Below, piece after piece: positions 36,330 to 45,432 of a stretch of 64,000 nucleotides of DNA. How positions within the stretch are numbered: the first letter of the stretch is position 1; each line of letters starts with the position of its first letter. Origin of the DNA: JBBDWJ01 sp963824095. Its GTDB lineage: Bacteria > Acidobacteriota > Terriglobia > Bryobacterales > UBA6623. The DNA is taken from NCBI GenBank assembly GCA_963824095.1, contig CAWGNS010000002.1, positions 1 through 64,000 of the forward strand, given 5' to 3'. The notes beneath the pieces were generated by a model that saw only the letters and a program-made list of their open reading frames with translations, did no database searches and was not told the DNA's origin. Both the position numbers and the translations under genes were made by a program.

Positions 36330-39020
36330 ATGAAGGGACTAATGCCGGCCACGATTTTGCTTTCGCTAAGTGTATTTCTCTTTCTCGCGCAGAATGGAGT
36401 CGGGTTCGCGCAGGATGGAACGGGGCCTCTGATTGAGCAAAGGTTGGCAGAACTGCGGAGTAGCGCCGCTGTGCCGGCGCTGCCGGAAATCCCGACCGAC
36501 CAAGCCGCGATGCCGGGCGACTGGCTGGCTCTGGTGTCTTGGAACGTGCAGGTTGGCGGCGTATCCACAACACCGGGCGCGCTCAGGCCGCCTCTGGTAG
36601 CTGCGGCATTGACGCGGCTATTCTCCGGGAGCTATCAACTGCTCGCGGCGCAGGAAGTGTCGAGCACGGCCAACGCGGAGTTGCTCCAGTCGTTGTTGCC
36701 CGGCGGCGCCGCGATCTGGCATGACTCGTTTTTCGACACCAGCGATGTGCAGGACAATGGATTTTGGTATCGATTGCCCGTCCATATCGATGGCGCGGCG
36801 CCGCTTTTTGTCAGTTCGATGATGGATGCTTCGGGGCGGATCATGACCGATCCCGAGAGGTCCCTGCATCCTCCCGAAATGGCGCATTTCACCGTCGGGG
36901 ACTTTGATTTCACGCTGATTACGGTTCATCTGACATTTGCCGGCGGCGATACGAGTGAATCCGCGCGCGAGATGCGGGTTGTGCTGGACTATCTCGACGA
37001 GTATTTCCGGCAGCCTGGTCACGATCCGGACGTGATTATCTGCGGCGATTTCAATACACCGTCGCTGTTAAGCGGCCAAAGCGGATCCGCCGGGATCACG
37101 CTCGATTCGGTGATCGACAGCGACCCACGGTTCCAAACGGGCGAGCGTCGTTTCGTGGTAGCCGTCCATGAGCCGACTTCCCGTAGCTCCGCCGCCAACG
37201 GCGGGGTTCCCGCCAACAACTACGACCACTTCGTGCTTTCGGCGGATGTGATGGAGGAACTGCTGCAGGCCCGCCGGGTGGCGCCGGAAATCTTGACCGA
37301 CGACCCGGCCGATCCGGAAGAGCGGCTCACCTCCGATCACTTCCCCGTCGTGGCGCTGTTTCGGACTTCGGGGGAGGGCGTGCACCTGGACGAGGGCGCA
37401 AAGGCTGCCACCGGCATCACCGGCGTCGTGAATGGCGCGTCATTCCGGGACGGAATTGCCGCGGGCTCTTGGATCACGATCTTTGGAACGGAGTTGGCGT
37501 CGACGACCCGGATTTGGCGGGACGACGAAATTGTGGGCGGAGTGCTGCCCACTTCTCTCGACGAATTGAGTGTGCTGGTCAATGGCAAGCCCGCGGCCGT
37601 GTACTTCATCAGCCCAACGCAGCTCAACGTCGAGGCGCCCGACGACACCGCGCTGGGCCCTGTGAGCGTGGAGATCCGCCAGGACGGCGCCGTCAAGGCG
37701 ACGGCAATGGCCGAGTTGCGGCAGGCGGCGCCCGGGCTGTTTACGTTCGATCCACAACAGCGACGGTACCTGGCCGCCGTGCATCTGGACGGCACCTTTG
37801 TCGGACCCGAGCGGTTGTTCGGGGACGCGGTGGTCACCCGGCCGGTGAAACCCGGCGAAGTCGTACTGCTTTTTGGGACAGGCTTTGGGCCGACTGATCC
37901 TGTGGTTCAGGCGGGCCGCGTGTTCGACGGCGCGGCTCGGCTGAAGAATACAGTGCGGGTGCTGATCGGCGGAATTCCGGCGGATGTGCTGTTCGCCGGA
38001 CTTAGCGGCGCGGGGGTGAATCAACTGAACGTCAGAATCCCGGACAGCCTTGCGTCGGGGGACGCGCCCGTTGTCGCCGAAACCCTCGGGTACTCCAGCC
38101 AAGAGGGCGTTTTCCTAAGAATTGAAGGGCCGGAGAGCACTCCGCCGCCGACGGTTTCGCTCACCGTCTCGCCGTCCACGATCGAGAAAGGGCAAGTCGC
38201 TACTCTGCATTGGAACGCGGCCGGCGCCCAGAGCGTTGAAATCAGCCCCGGTATTGGGGCCGTTGGCGCGAGCGGTTCGCAAACTGTGTCTCCGACTTCG
38301 ACGACGACCTACACGATCACGGCGACTGGATCCGGTGGAGCCGCCAGCCAGTCAGTCACCTTGACGGTGACGTCCGCTCCCGTGCTACCGCCGACGGTGA
38401 CGCTGACTGCGTCGCCCGAGAGCATTGCGCAAGGGCAGTCGGCGACGCTGCAATGGACGTCGAGCAACGCGACAACCATATCGATCGATCAGGGCGTGGG
38501 CGTTGTAAGCGCCAGCGGCTCACGCATGGTGACGCCCGCGGCAACAACGACCTATACGCTCACCGCCGCCGGTTCGGGTGGAACGGTTTCCGTGGCCGTC
38601 ACCGTGACGGTGACGCCCGCTCCCATAGCGCCGCCGACCGTGACACTAACCGCATCGCCGCAGACGATTCAGTCCGGGCAATCGACGACATTGCATTGGA
38701 CATTCAGCAATGCGATGTCAGCGTCGATTACGCCATCGATCGGGTCGGTAACTGCGAACGGGTCGCAATCGGTGTCCCCCAGCATGACGACCACGTACAC
38801 CATTACGGCTCATGGCGAGGGGGGAACCCGCTCCGCGTCGGTCACGGTCACCGTTACCAGCGCCCCGACGAGCGGTTTTGGACCTTGCGGCAGCAAGACA
38901 AAATGCGGCGAGATGATTAGTTGCGCGGAGGCTCTCTACTACCTGAACACCTGCAAAGTGACGCGGCTGGATGGGGACGGGGACGGCGTCCCGTGCGAGA
39001 GTATTTGCCCCGGTGGATAG
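36330..39020 (+). CDS. Secreted endonuclease/exonuclease/phosphatase (EEP) protein fused to TIGR03437, Ig-like repeats and Excalibur domain
   Basis: 896 residues with a signal peptide to about residue 28. Residues 60-350 carry the EEP motifs: LALVSWNVQVGG, the catalytic Glu in LLAAQEVSST, VIICGDFNTP, YDHFVLS and LTSDHFPVVALF. Residues 370-605 are a TIGR03437 domain (GVVNGASFRDGIAAGSWITI, VVLLFGTGFGPTDPV). Three Ig-like repeats follow, each of the form PPTV.LT.SP..I..GQ.ATL.W, with TTTYTITA. The C-terminus is an Excalibur calcium-binding motif, with LDGDGDGVPCES preceded by paired Cys. The fusion suggests an extracellular, calcium-dependent nuclease or phosphoesterase displayed on an adhesive scaffold. 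Both sides of the gene are bounded by near-identical foldback elements in the same orientation. Confidence 0.85.
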   Translation: MKGLMPATILLSLSVFLFLAQNGVGFAQDGTGPLIEQRLAELRSSAAVPALPEIPTDQAAMPGDWLALVSWNVQVGGVSTTPGALRPPLVAAALTRLFSGSYQLLAAQEVSSTANAELLQSLLPGGAAIWHDSFFDTSDVQDNGFWYRLPVHIDGAAPLFVSSMMDASGRIMTDPERSLHPPEMAHFTVGDFDFTLITVHLTFAGGDTSESAREMRVVLDYLDEYFRQPGHDPDVIICGDFNTPSLLSGQSGSAGITLDSVIDSDPRFQTGERRFVVAVHEPTSRSSAANGGVPANNYDHFVLSADVMEELLQARRVAPEILTDDPADPEERLTSDHFPVVALFRTSGEGVHLDEGAKAATGITGVVNGASFRDGIAAGSWITIFGTELASTTRIWRDDEIVGGVLPTSLDELSVLVNGKPAAVYFISPTQLNVEAPDDTALGPVSVEIRQDGAVKATAMAELRQAAPGLFTFDPQQRRYLAAVHLDGTFVGPERLFGDAVVTRPVKPGEVVLLFGTGFGPTDPVVQAGRVFDGAARLKNTVRVLIGGIPADVLFAGLSGAGVNQLNVRIPDSLASGDAPVVAETLGYSSQEGVFLRIEGPESTPPPTVSLTVSPSTIEKGQVATLHWNAAGAQSVEISPGIGAVGASGSQTVSPTSTTTYTITATGSGGAASQSVTLTVTSAPVLPPTVTLTASPESIAQGQSATLQWTSSNATTISIDQGVGVVSASGSRMVTPAATTTYTLTAAGSGGTVSVAVTVTVTPAPIAPPTVTLTASPQTIQSGQSTTLHWTFSNAMSASITPSIGSVTANGSQSVSPSMTTTYTITAHGEGGTRSASVTVTVTSAPTSGFGPCGSKTKCGEMISCAEALYYLNTCKVTRLDGDGDGVPCESICPGG

Positions 39021-39120
39021 TCTTGGGGCGGCGGTATGTGGAACCTAGGTGCGAGGTGGCATGCGGAACCAAGGTACGAGCTAGCCGGGGGCGAAGCGGC
39101 AAAGAAGCTGAAGCAGCATG

Positions 39121-39456
39121 CGTGGCGTGAACCTCCAGGTTTGCCGCGCCGCGATTCGTCGCGGCGTAGGGCCGCGATTCATCGCGGCATAGGGCCGGGA
39201 GGCAGCGAGGCCGGGGGGGCAGGCATGAGCCCGTGGAGCGCACGGTTTCAGCAAACGAGCACCTTCCAAGCGGCCAGGCGAACACTTCCGCTGAAGATGG
39301 GGCACGGCCGGCGGGCTGGTGAACTTGGGAACCCGCTGGTGCCAACCGTCGCCCGGGCGGGGCAGCTCCAGCTGCTTTGCCCCAGGCCACGGTGACTGCT
39401 GGCCTTACGCCGCGAGGAATCGCGGCGCGGCAAACCTGGGGGTTCGCGCCACGGGT
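39121..39456. mobile_element. Foldback (MITE-like) element, copy 2
   Basis: Same ends and interior as copy 1 at 35836-36148, same orientation. Its left end contains a tandem second hairpin: GCCGCGATTCGTCGCGGC is followed at once by GCCGCGATTCATCGCGGC. The remaining DNA of the 39021-39648 gap shows no gene. Confidence 0.75.
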
Positions 39457-39501
39457 GGCGATTCTTGGCTTCTGTGGGCGTGGAGGCTGGCATTGTTTGA
39501 C

Positions 39502-39530
39502 TTTCAACCTTAATGGATATTTGCTATAAT
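39502..39530 (+). promoter_or_regulatory. Candidate sigma-70 promoter in an AT-rich patch
   Basis: TATAAT at 39525-39530 with TTTCAA 17 bases upstream (a weak -35), inside AT-rich DNA that contrasts with the surrounding GC. It faces the ten-codon ORF at 39649. Confidence 0.35.
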
Positions 39531-39648
39531 ATTGATATATAGCTTGTTAGGTGCCGACTGCTTTTGCTTCCGAGCCCGGTCCTGGGGCGCTCTTCTCGCT
39601 TGACGGTTCCTGGCTCAGCCGGTACACTCGCTATTAGGAGACTGCAAG

Positions 39649-39681
39649 ATGAAAACGATCCGGGTCCCTAAAAAGGGCTGA
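39649..39681 (+). CDS. Ten-codon ORF with a strong ribosome-binding site
   Basis: ATG at 39649 preceded by AGGAG at 39636-39640; reads MKTIRVPKKG and stops. It is downstream of the TATAAT patch and upstream of a GGCGGCAGCGGCGCCGCC hairpin that may end transcription from both sides. It could be a leader peptide, the start of a truncated gene, or chance. Confidence 0.3.
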   Translation: MKTIRVPKKG

Positions 39682-39710
39682 CGACAACGGGGCGGCAGCG
39701 GCGCCGCCCG

Positions 39711-41066
39711 CTAGGTGGTCTTTTTGTCTTCCGCTGGCAAGGGTTCGCTTTTCGCCAGTAGTGTTTCCAGCCGTTCCTTCCACTCCGGCGCTCGGAACAT
39801 CGCCGCGAAGTCGGGGTCGGAGCGGGTCCACAGTTCGTAGTCTCTCGGCTCCACCCGCCTTCTTTCCTGACTCCAACTCTCTGTCTTCCTCAACAGCGTC
39901 TTCAGTTGGTCTAACGCTTCCTGGTAATTTCCGGATACGGCGAACAGGCAGGCCAGGCCGAAATCGAAGTCCCAGTCGGGTTCGCGGTTTTCGTGCCTTG
40001 CCAGGGCCTTGCTCAGTTTGGCGCCTTCCCGATACTCTTTCACGGCCCCCGGAATGTCGCCCTTGAGGCGGGCGATCGTGGCCAGGTCGAACTGGATCTC
40101 CTCGTCGTGCTGCTGATTCTGGGCGAGGATTTGCCGGGCTTTCCCGAACGCCGCGATGGCCGCGTCGAGGTCGGGTTGGTGCTGCGGTAGGGCGGTCAGC
40201 AGGTTGGCCTTGGCGCATTCCTCAGCGACGCGGTTCCACAGGGCGCGGCCGTAGCCTTTGTGCGCCGCGCTCGATGTGGGGTCGAGCTCGATCGCGCGCT
40301 TCATGCGCTCGACGGCGCGCGCGTACTCCTTCGTTCTCCTCCAATAGTTGCCGGTCATGATCAGAAACTCGGACAGGCGCTGGGGCGTGACGTCTTTGCC
40401 GGTGAGATGCAGGCGGTCGGCGAAGACCAGCAGCGCGTCGTCGTCGTAGGAACGTTGTGGAATCGGGGCAGGGAGGTCGACGCCGATCAGGCCGGTCGCC
40501 GGGGTGAGGTCCGCCTGCAGCTTCTGGCGAATTTCATCGAGCGCGCCGATGACCTGGTTTTCGAGGGTGTTGAGAAACAGGTGGTGTTCCTCGAGACCGT
40601 GCTTGAGGTTGTCGATCTGAGTCGCGGCCATCGCCGCGCTGCGTTGGCTTTGCCGGATCTTGCTGAGCGACGTGGTCACCCCGATTACGCCGATGATCCC
40701 CAGGATGGTCGCGGCCGCGCTGAACAACTCGACGGTGTGCGAAGAGATTTTCTCGAGCCACTGCGCGCGGTCGAGCATTTCGCTCGAGACGGTGCGCACG
40801 CTGGCGACGGCGGCGGCGCCGGCCTGGTCAACGTCGGCCTTGGCGCGCTCGGCCTCTTGGGCGTGCTGCTGGGCGGCGCGCGCGGCGGCTTCGGCCCGTT
40901 GCGCACTTGACTCGGCCTGGCGGGCGGCGTCGGTGGTGCTGTTGAGGGGCGTTCGGGGCTCGGGGTCCTGGCTCGTGGCCGGCGCGGCGAGAAACAGCGT
41001 CAGGCAGAAGAGCAGTAGCCCGGGTAGGCGCGGGAGCGCTCGGGTGGGTAGCAGCAGTAGGTACAT
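39711..41066 (-). CDS. TPR-containing membrane protein with coiled coil
   Basis: 451 residues from the ATG at 41066; longer frames reach into repeat DNA. Signal or anchor segment LPGLLLFCLTLFLAAPATS, then a Glu/Ala-rich coiled coil (AEAAARAAQQHAQEAERAK), then a membrane segment VELFSAAATILGIIGVIGVT. The C-terminal half has tetratricopeptide-like repeats: KEYARAVERMKRAIELDPTS, DAAIAAFGKARQI, DIPGAVKEYREGAKLSKAL and NYQEALDQLKTLLRKT. Such architecture suits a scaffold at the inner membrane. No partner gene is adjacent; I do not recognise a named family. Confidence 0.7.
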   Translation of the reverse strand: MYLLLLPTRALPRLPGLLLFCLTLFLAAPATSQDPEPRTPLNSTTDAARQAESSAQRAEAAARAAQQHAQEAERAKADVDQAGAAAVASVRTVSSEMLDRAQWLEKISSHTVELFSAAATILGIIGVIGVTTSLSKIRQSQRSAAMAATQIDNLKHGLEEHHLFLNTLENQVIGALDEIRQKLQADLTPATGLIGVDLPAPIPQRSYDDDALLVFADRLHLTGKDVTPQRLSEFLIMTGNYWRRTKEYARAVERMKRAIELDPTSSAAHKGYGRALWNRVAEECAKANLLTALPQHQPDLDAAIAAFGKARQILAQNQQHDEEIQFDLATIARLKGDIPGAVKEYREGAKLSKALARHENREPDWDFDFGLACLFAVSGNYQEALDQLKTLLRKTESWSQERRRVEPRDYELWTRSDPDFAAMFRAPEWKERLETLLAKSEPLPAEDKKTT

Positions 41067-41374
41067 CCCGAGCCGCGGCGGCAGATGTGGGGTGTAGGGC
41101 TGCCGCAGGCGGCCCTGGGGGTACAAACTGCGACGATCAGCCAACGGCTGCCTCTTTCCGCTGGGCGCTGTCGACGGAACAGCCCTGCCGCGGCTGGGTT
41201 GAGTGCATCGGCCGGATGCGGCCGGGGATTCGAACCGCGCCCAGGAACATGTCAGCACGGTGGATGGCAGCGGGTCAAGTGCGGCGGATAGGCCTTCGCG
41301 CAAGGCCGGTCCGGGTGTCAGGGACGGGCGGCTAAGTTTCAGCACGGCAGAGCCAACGAAGCCCAAAGTCGGCA

Positions 41375-41664
41375 CCCGTGGCGTGAACCTCCAGATTTGC
41401 CGCGCCGCGATTCGTCGCGGGGTAGGGCCGGGCGGCAGCGAGGCTGGGGTGCAGGCTCGCGCCCGTGGAGTGCTGACTCTTTTCAGCAAACAAACACCTG
41501 CAGCGCGGCAAGATGCGGCAACCCAGGCACCTCGGCTGGAGATGGCTCATGGTCGGCGGGCTGGTGGGGTGGTGGGCTGGCGGGCTAACCCGGGCCTCTG
41601 TGCCTGCTGGCCGTACCCCGCGAGGAATCGCGGCGCGGCGAACCTGGAGGTTCACGCTACGGGT
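41375..41664. mobile_element. Foldback (MITE-like) element, copy 3 (diverged)
   Basis: Inverted family A ends (CCCGTGGCGTGAACCTCCAG at the left, CTGGAGGTTCACGCTACGGG at the right). The interior aligns with copies 1 and 2 but is diverged, with the poly-GGCGGGCTGG segment expanded. The rest of the 838-base gap before msrP holds no recognised gene. Confidence 0.7.
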
Positions 41665-41904
41665 GGCGCTTTTTCGCTTCTGTGCTCTTTGGGGAGCGCG
41701 TCGTGTTACTGGTAATTTCGGGGATGGGAATAATTTGCCGCGGTGTGCTGTTTTCATGCTGTGGCCGCCCGTTGGGTTTGTTTACATCTGTGTCTTTGGC
41801 GTGATCGGTGTGTTTACGAGCGTTCGCTACAATGAGGCGACTCCTGGCGGTTTTTTCTGCAACCCGCGGCGGCCGCAGGGGATCACAAGCTGTGTGAGGT
41901 TGGA

Positions 41905-42825
41905 ATGAGCATCGATCATTCGCGCATCGCGTCATCGGAAATCACGCCCAAACAGATTTACGTCAACCGGCGGCGGTTCCTCGCCACAGCCACGGCGGGC
42001 CTGCTGCTAGCCGGGCGCGACGCCGAGGCGGAGTCGTTGGGGAATCTCCCCAAAAGCCCGCTGAGCACCAAGGACGAAACCATCACTCCCAAGGAAACGA
42101 CGACCCGCTACAACAATTTCTACGAGCTGGGAACCAGCAAGAGCGATCCGTCGGCAAACGCGTCGCGGCTCAAGACCAGCCCCTGGTCGCTGAGCATCGA
42201 AGGTGAATGCGAGAACCCCAAAACCTACGATATCGACGCGCTGCTGAAGCTGGCTCCGTTGGAGGAGCGCGTCTACCGCATGCGCTGCGTCGAAGGTTGG
42301 TCGGTAGTCATCCCGTGGGCGGGCTATTCGCTATCGGTGCTGCTCAAGGCCGCGCAGCCCACCGAAAAGGCGAAGTATGTCGCCTTCGAGAGCTTCTACG
42401 ACCGCAAGGCGATGCTGTCGCCGATGGCGGCCGGGATCGATTTTCCCTATCGCGAAGGCTTACGGCTCGATGAGGCGATGCACCCGCTGGCGCTGCTGAC
42501 TTTCGGCATGTACGGCGAGACGCTGCCCAATCAGGACGGCGCGCCGGTTCGCGTCGTGGTGCCGTGGAAGTACGGTTTCAAGAGCGCCAAGTCGATCGTG
42601 AAAGTGCGGTTGGTCGGCAAGCAGCCGCCGACGACCTGGAACATCGCCAACAGCCGCGAGTACGGCTTTTATTCGAACGTGAATCCGGAGGTCGACCACC
42701 CCCGCTGGAGCCAGGCGACCGAGCGCCGGCTGGGCGAGTTCTTCAAACGCAAGACGCTCAAGTTCAACGGCTACGATCAGGTCGCGTCGCTCTACGAGGG
42801 CATGGACCTCAAGAAGTATTACTAG
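41905..42825 (+). CDS. msrP: Protein-methionine-sulfoxide reductase catalytic subunit MsrP
   Basis: Periplasmic molybdopterin enzyme that reduces methionine sulfoxide in envelope proteins with electrons from the quinone pool through MsrQ. The 306-residue product has a Tat signal (NRRRFLATATAGLLLAG) and the conserved opening DETITPKETTTRYNNFYEL. The molybdenum-ligating Cys is in VYRMRCVEGWSVVIPW near residue 128. PVRVVVPWKYGFKSAKSIVK and WNIANSREYGFYSNVNPEVD complete the family pattern. Length is typical. It is followed after six bases by msrQ. Confidence 0.95.
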   Translation: MSIDHSRIASSEITPKQIYVNRRRFLATATAGLLLAGRDAEAESLGNLPKSPLSTKDETITPKETTTRYNNFYELGTSKSDPSANASRLKTSPWSLSIEGECENPKTYDIDALLKLAPLEERVYRMRCVEGWSVVIPWAGYSLSVLLKAAQPTEKAKYVAFESFYDRKAMLSPMAAGIDFPYREGLRLDEAMHPLALLTFGMYGETLPNQDGAPVRVVVPWKYGFKSAKSIVKVRLVGKQPPTTWNIANSREYGFYSNVNPEVDHPRWSQATERRLGEFFKRKTLKFNGYDQVASLYEGMDLKKYY

Positions 42826-42831
42826 GCTCCC

Positions 42832-43458
42832 ATGCGCGCGTTGCTCCAAAGCCGATGGTCGAAGCCCGTGGTATTTTTTCTGGCGCTGCTGCCGCTGGTG
42901 TTTCTGGTGGCCGGCCTGTTGCAAGACCTGGGGCCCAACCCCATCGAAACCATCACCCATGCGACCGGCGACTGGACGATGCGGTTTCTGTTGATCACGT
43001 TGTCGATCACGCCGCTGCGCAGAATTCTCAAACAACCCAGCTTGATTCGCTTCCGGCGCATGCTGGGGCTGTTCGCGTTTTTCTACGGCTGCCTGCATCT
43101 GATGACCTGGGTGGGGCTCGATAAGTTTTTCGATCTGCACGAAATGGTCGCCGACGTCGCCAAGCGGCGCTTCATCACGGTGGGCATGTTGGGGTTCCTG
43201 TCGATGCTGCCGCTGGCGGTCACCTCCACCGCGGGCTGGATCCGCAAGCTGGGCAAGAACTGGGTCAAGCTGCACCGGCTGATCTACGTGGCAGCGCTGG
43301 CGGGCGTGATTCACTACTGGTGGCTGGTGAAGTCGGATATTCGCCTGCCGTTGCTCTATGCCGTGATTTTGCTGGTGCTGATCGCGCTGCGGCTGGTGCG
43401 CACGCCGCGAAGATCGGCGCCGCAGGAGACGAAGGCGCAGGTGGAAGCGGCTTACTAG
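42832..43458 (+). CDS. msrQ: Haem-binding membrane subunit MsrQ
   Basis: 208 residues with about six membrane helices, passing electrons from quinol to MsrP. Family features: ATGDWTMRFLLITLSITPLR, FRRMLGLFAFFYGCLHLMTW with a haem-ligand His, and WVKLHRLIYVAALAGVIHYW with further His ligands. The start follows the msrP stop by six bases, so the pair is certainly one operon. Confidence 0.93.
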   Translation: MRALLQSRWSKPVVFFLALLPLVFLVAGLLQDLGPNPIETITHATGDWTMRFLLITLSITPLRRILKQPSLIRFRRMLGLFAFFYGCLHLMTWVGLDKFFDLHEMVADVAKRRFITVGMLGFLSMLPLAVTSTAGWIRKLGKNWVKLHRLIYVAALAGVIHYWWLVKSDIRLPLLYAVILLVLIALRLVRTPRRSAPQETKAQVEAAY

Positions 43459-43541
43459 AGGCGCTGCCGATGTCCGGCGAAGCAGGCTTCGAGACCTTTT
43501 ATCACGCCGGGCTGCAAAAGCACGGAAGCAAAGATCTGGCG

Positions 43542-43976
43542 CCGGTGGCGCGAACCTCCAGGTTTGCCGCGTCGCGATTCCTCGTGACGTAAGGCCAGGA
43601 GGCAGCGAGGCCGCGGGGTTAGGGGGCACACATCGCCGGGCCCGTTGTGGCCCCCAGCCCCCATCGCCAGGCCCGCCGCTCTCGCGATTCGCCAGCACCT
43701 TTCCACGTGCTCCCCTGCTTCCGAGCCGCTTCGGCCCGCCGGCTTGCGCCTGCGGCTCTGTTTTAGGCGATGCCGCGGCTCAGATGCGAAAAGGGGACCG
43801 TCACAGTGTTTCGCACTCTGCGAATCCTGGAAACCTCTCAAGAATCGTGGCGCAAAATGCGGTGACTGTCCGCCATGGCGCGCCAAACGAAATCGCGGTC
43901 TCCGAGCCTGCGAGGCTGCTAGCCCTACCCCGCCAAGAATCGCGGCGCGGCAAACCTGGAGGTTCACGCCACGGGT
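43542..43976. mobile_element. Foldback (MITE-like) element, copy 4, with nested repeats
   Basis: Inverted family A ends (GGTGGCGCGAACCTCCAGGT at the left, CTGGAGGTTCACGCCACGGG at the right). The left end keeps GGAGGCAGCGAGGCC as in copies 1-3, but the interior has been replaced by a family B unit (43723-43766) and a family E palindrome (43793-43872). Confidence 0.65.
43793..43872. repeat. Family E palindrome, degenerate
   Basis: GGGGACCGTCACAGTGTTTC at the left and GCGGTGACTGTCCGC at the right; several mismatches compared with the copy at 33583 but the same overall plan, including TGCGAATCC in the spacer. Confidence 0.7.
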
Positions 43977-44034
43977 GCTTGCTTTTCGCTTCTGTGCCTG
44001 GCGAGTACTCGCTCGTCCTTGGGGTGCTTCTTGC

Positions 44035-45432
44035 CTACCGCGCCAGGCGGGCCCTTAGGTTCGAGGGCACCAGCACTTGAATGGGCTCGGGGATCGTCTC
44101 GAATTTCGAGAAGTTGATCAGGCGCAGCAGGTGCGAGTAGGTGATCTCCTGGCCCTTTTCGAAGAGCAGCATGCCTCCTCCGGTCTTGACGGCTTGGTTG
44201 AGGACCATTCCGCTGCTTAGCTCGGCGATGGTGACCTCGCGCATCACGGCTCCCTGGTCGAGGTGCTCGACTGCCTCGGCTAACGCTTCGAGCACGTGCG
44301 GGTCGTACCAACCACGCCGGGCGTGCATCTCGCGCAGCGCGGCGCGGGGTTCGAGTCCGGCGGCGGCGCGCTCTTCGAAATCGATCACCGCCTTGAGGAC
44401 GCGCGCTCCCAGCGGCAGCTCGCGGCCGGTGCCGTTGGCGCGGTATTCTTCGAGGCGCGTGTCCTGCAGGCCGATGCTTTCCGCCACGGTCTCCAGCCGC
44501 GGGATGCGCCCGATGATGTCTTTGCCCACCTGCGGGTAGCGTTGATAGACGCTGCGCTCGGCCGCGGTCAACGTCATGCCGTGGTCGACCTTGTCGAGCA
44601 GCTCGCCCGGCACGGTCACCAGCCCGATCTGCGACAGCATGGCGGTGACGTCGAGTTCCCAGGCGCGCTCTTTGTCGAAGCGCGGCAGCATGTGGCGCAC
44701 CAGGCGCTGCACGCGCTGGGCGCGGCTGAACGCCAGCGGGTTGGTCAGCGCGAGCATCTCGGTGAGCACGTTGATCGAGCCGCGCAGGGTCTGCTCGAGC
44801 AGCTCGCGCTCGGAGGTGATCAGGCGGTATTGCGCGGCGGCCGCGGCCACCGCGTTGCGCAGCTCGTTGGGCGGGCAGGGCTTGGTAAGAAAACCGAAGA
44901 TTCGCCCGCGGTTGACGGCGCAGATCGCCGTATCGAGATCGGAGCGGCCGGTGAGCAGCAGGCGGACGCTGTCGGCGGAGACCTCTTGGATCTTTTCGAG
45001 GAAGGCAGCGCCGTTGCTCTGCGGCATCAGAATGTCGGAGAGCACGACGGCGAACGGCTCTTGCTCGCGCACGATGGCGAGCGCCTCGACGGCGCTGCCG
45101 GCGCCGACGACCTCGAAGCGGCGGCCCAACACGCTGGTCAGCGACTCGAGAACAAGAGGCTCGTCGTCGACGCACAACACACGAGGGCGCTTGTCGGCGG
45201 CGTCCGGGATGTTGTGTTCACGCGTGAGCGCGGCGGGCATGGGGTAGGTGATTGGTGCGGCCTCCGCGGGTTTGGCCGATGCGGTGGCCTTGGTGGGCGC
45301 TTTTGTGCCCTCCTTCATGCCTCCGGGTGCGTTCGGGCGGCGGGCGGTGTTGCCGGCTCGGGTCATCGCCGGACCGCCTGGCGTCGACGCGCCGGTTGTC
45401 TTTCCGCGGCGGCGCGCGGCAGCGGTGCGCAT
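44035..45432 (-). CDS. Response regulator with a degenerate HD-GYP-like output domain
   Basis: About 465 residues; the start is uncertain (ATG at 45432, 45366 or 45318, or GTG at 45480). A low-complexity basic N-terminus precedes a receiver domain, RPRVLCVDDEPLVLESLTSV, with phosphoacceptor Asp in AVVLSDILMPQSNG and LTKPCPPNELRNAV near its end. The output region aligns by eye with HD-GYP domains, but the metal-binding residues are changed. AMLSQIGLVTVP stands where ALLHDIGK is expected, and YRANGTGRELPLGARVLKAV where the GYP segment is. Cyclic-di-GMP phosphodiesterase activity is therefore unlikely; a binding or protein-interaction role is more plausible. No histidine kinase is adjacent. Confidence 0.75.
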   Translation of the reverse strand: MRTAAARRRGKTTGASTPGGPAMTRAGNTARRPNAPGGMKEGTKAPTKATASAKPAEAAPITYPMPAALTREHNIPDAADKRPRVLCVDDEPLVLESLTSVLGRRFEVVGAGSAVEALAIVREQEPFAVVLSDILMPQSNGAAFLEKIQEVSADSVRLLLTGRSDLDTAICAVNRGRIFGFLTKPCPPNELRNAVAAAAAQYRLITSERELLEQTLRGSINVLTEMLALTNPLAFSRAQRVQRLVRHMLPRFDKERAWELDVTAMLSQIGLVTVPGELLDKVDHGMTLTAAERSVYQRYPQVGKDIIGRIPRLETVAESIGLQDTRLEEYRANGTGRELPLGARVLKAVIDFEERAAAGLEPRAALREMHARRGWYDPHVLEALAEAVEHLDQGAVMREVTIAELSSGMVLNQAVKTGGGMLLFEKGQEITYSHLLRLINFSKFETIPEPIQVLVPSNLRARLAR

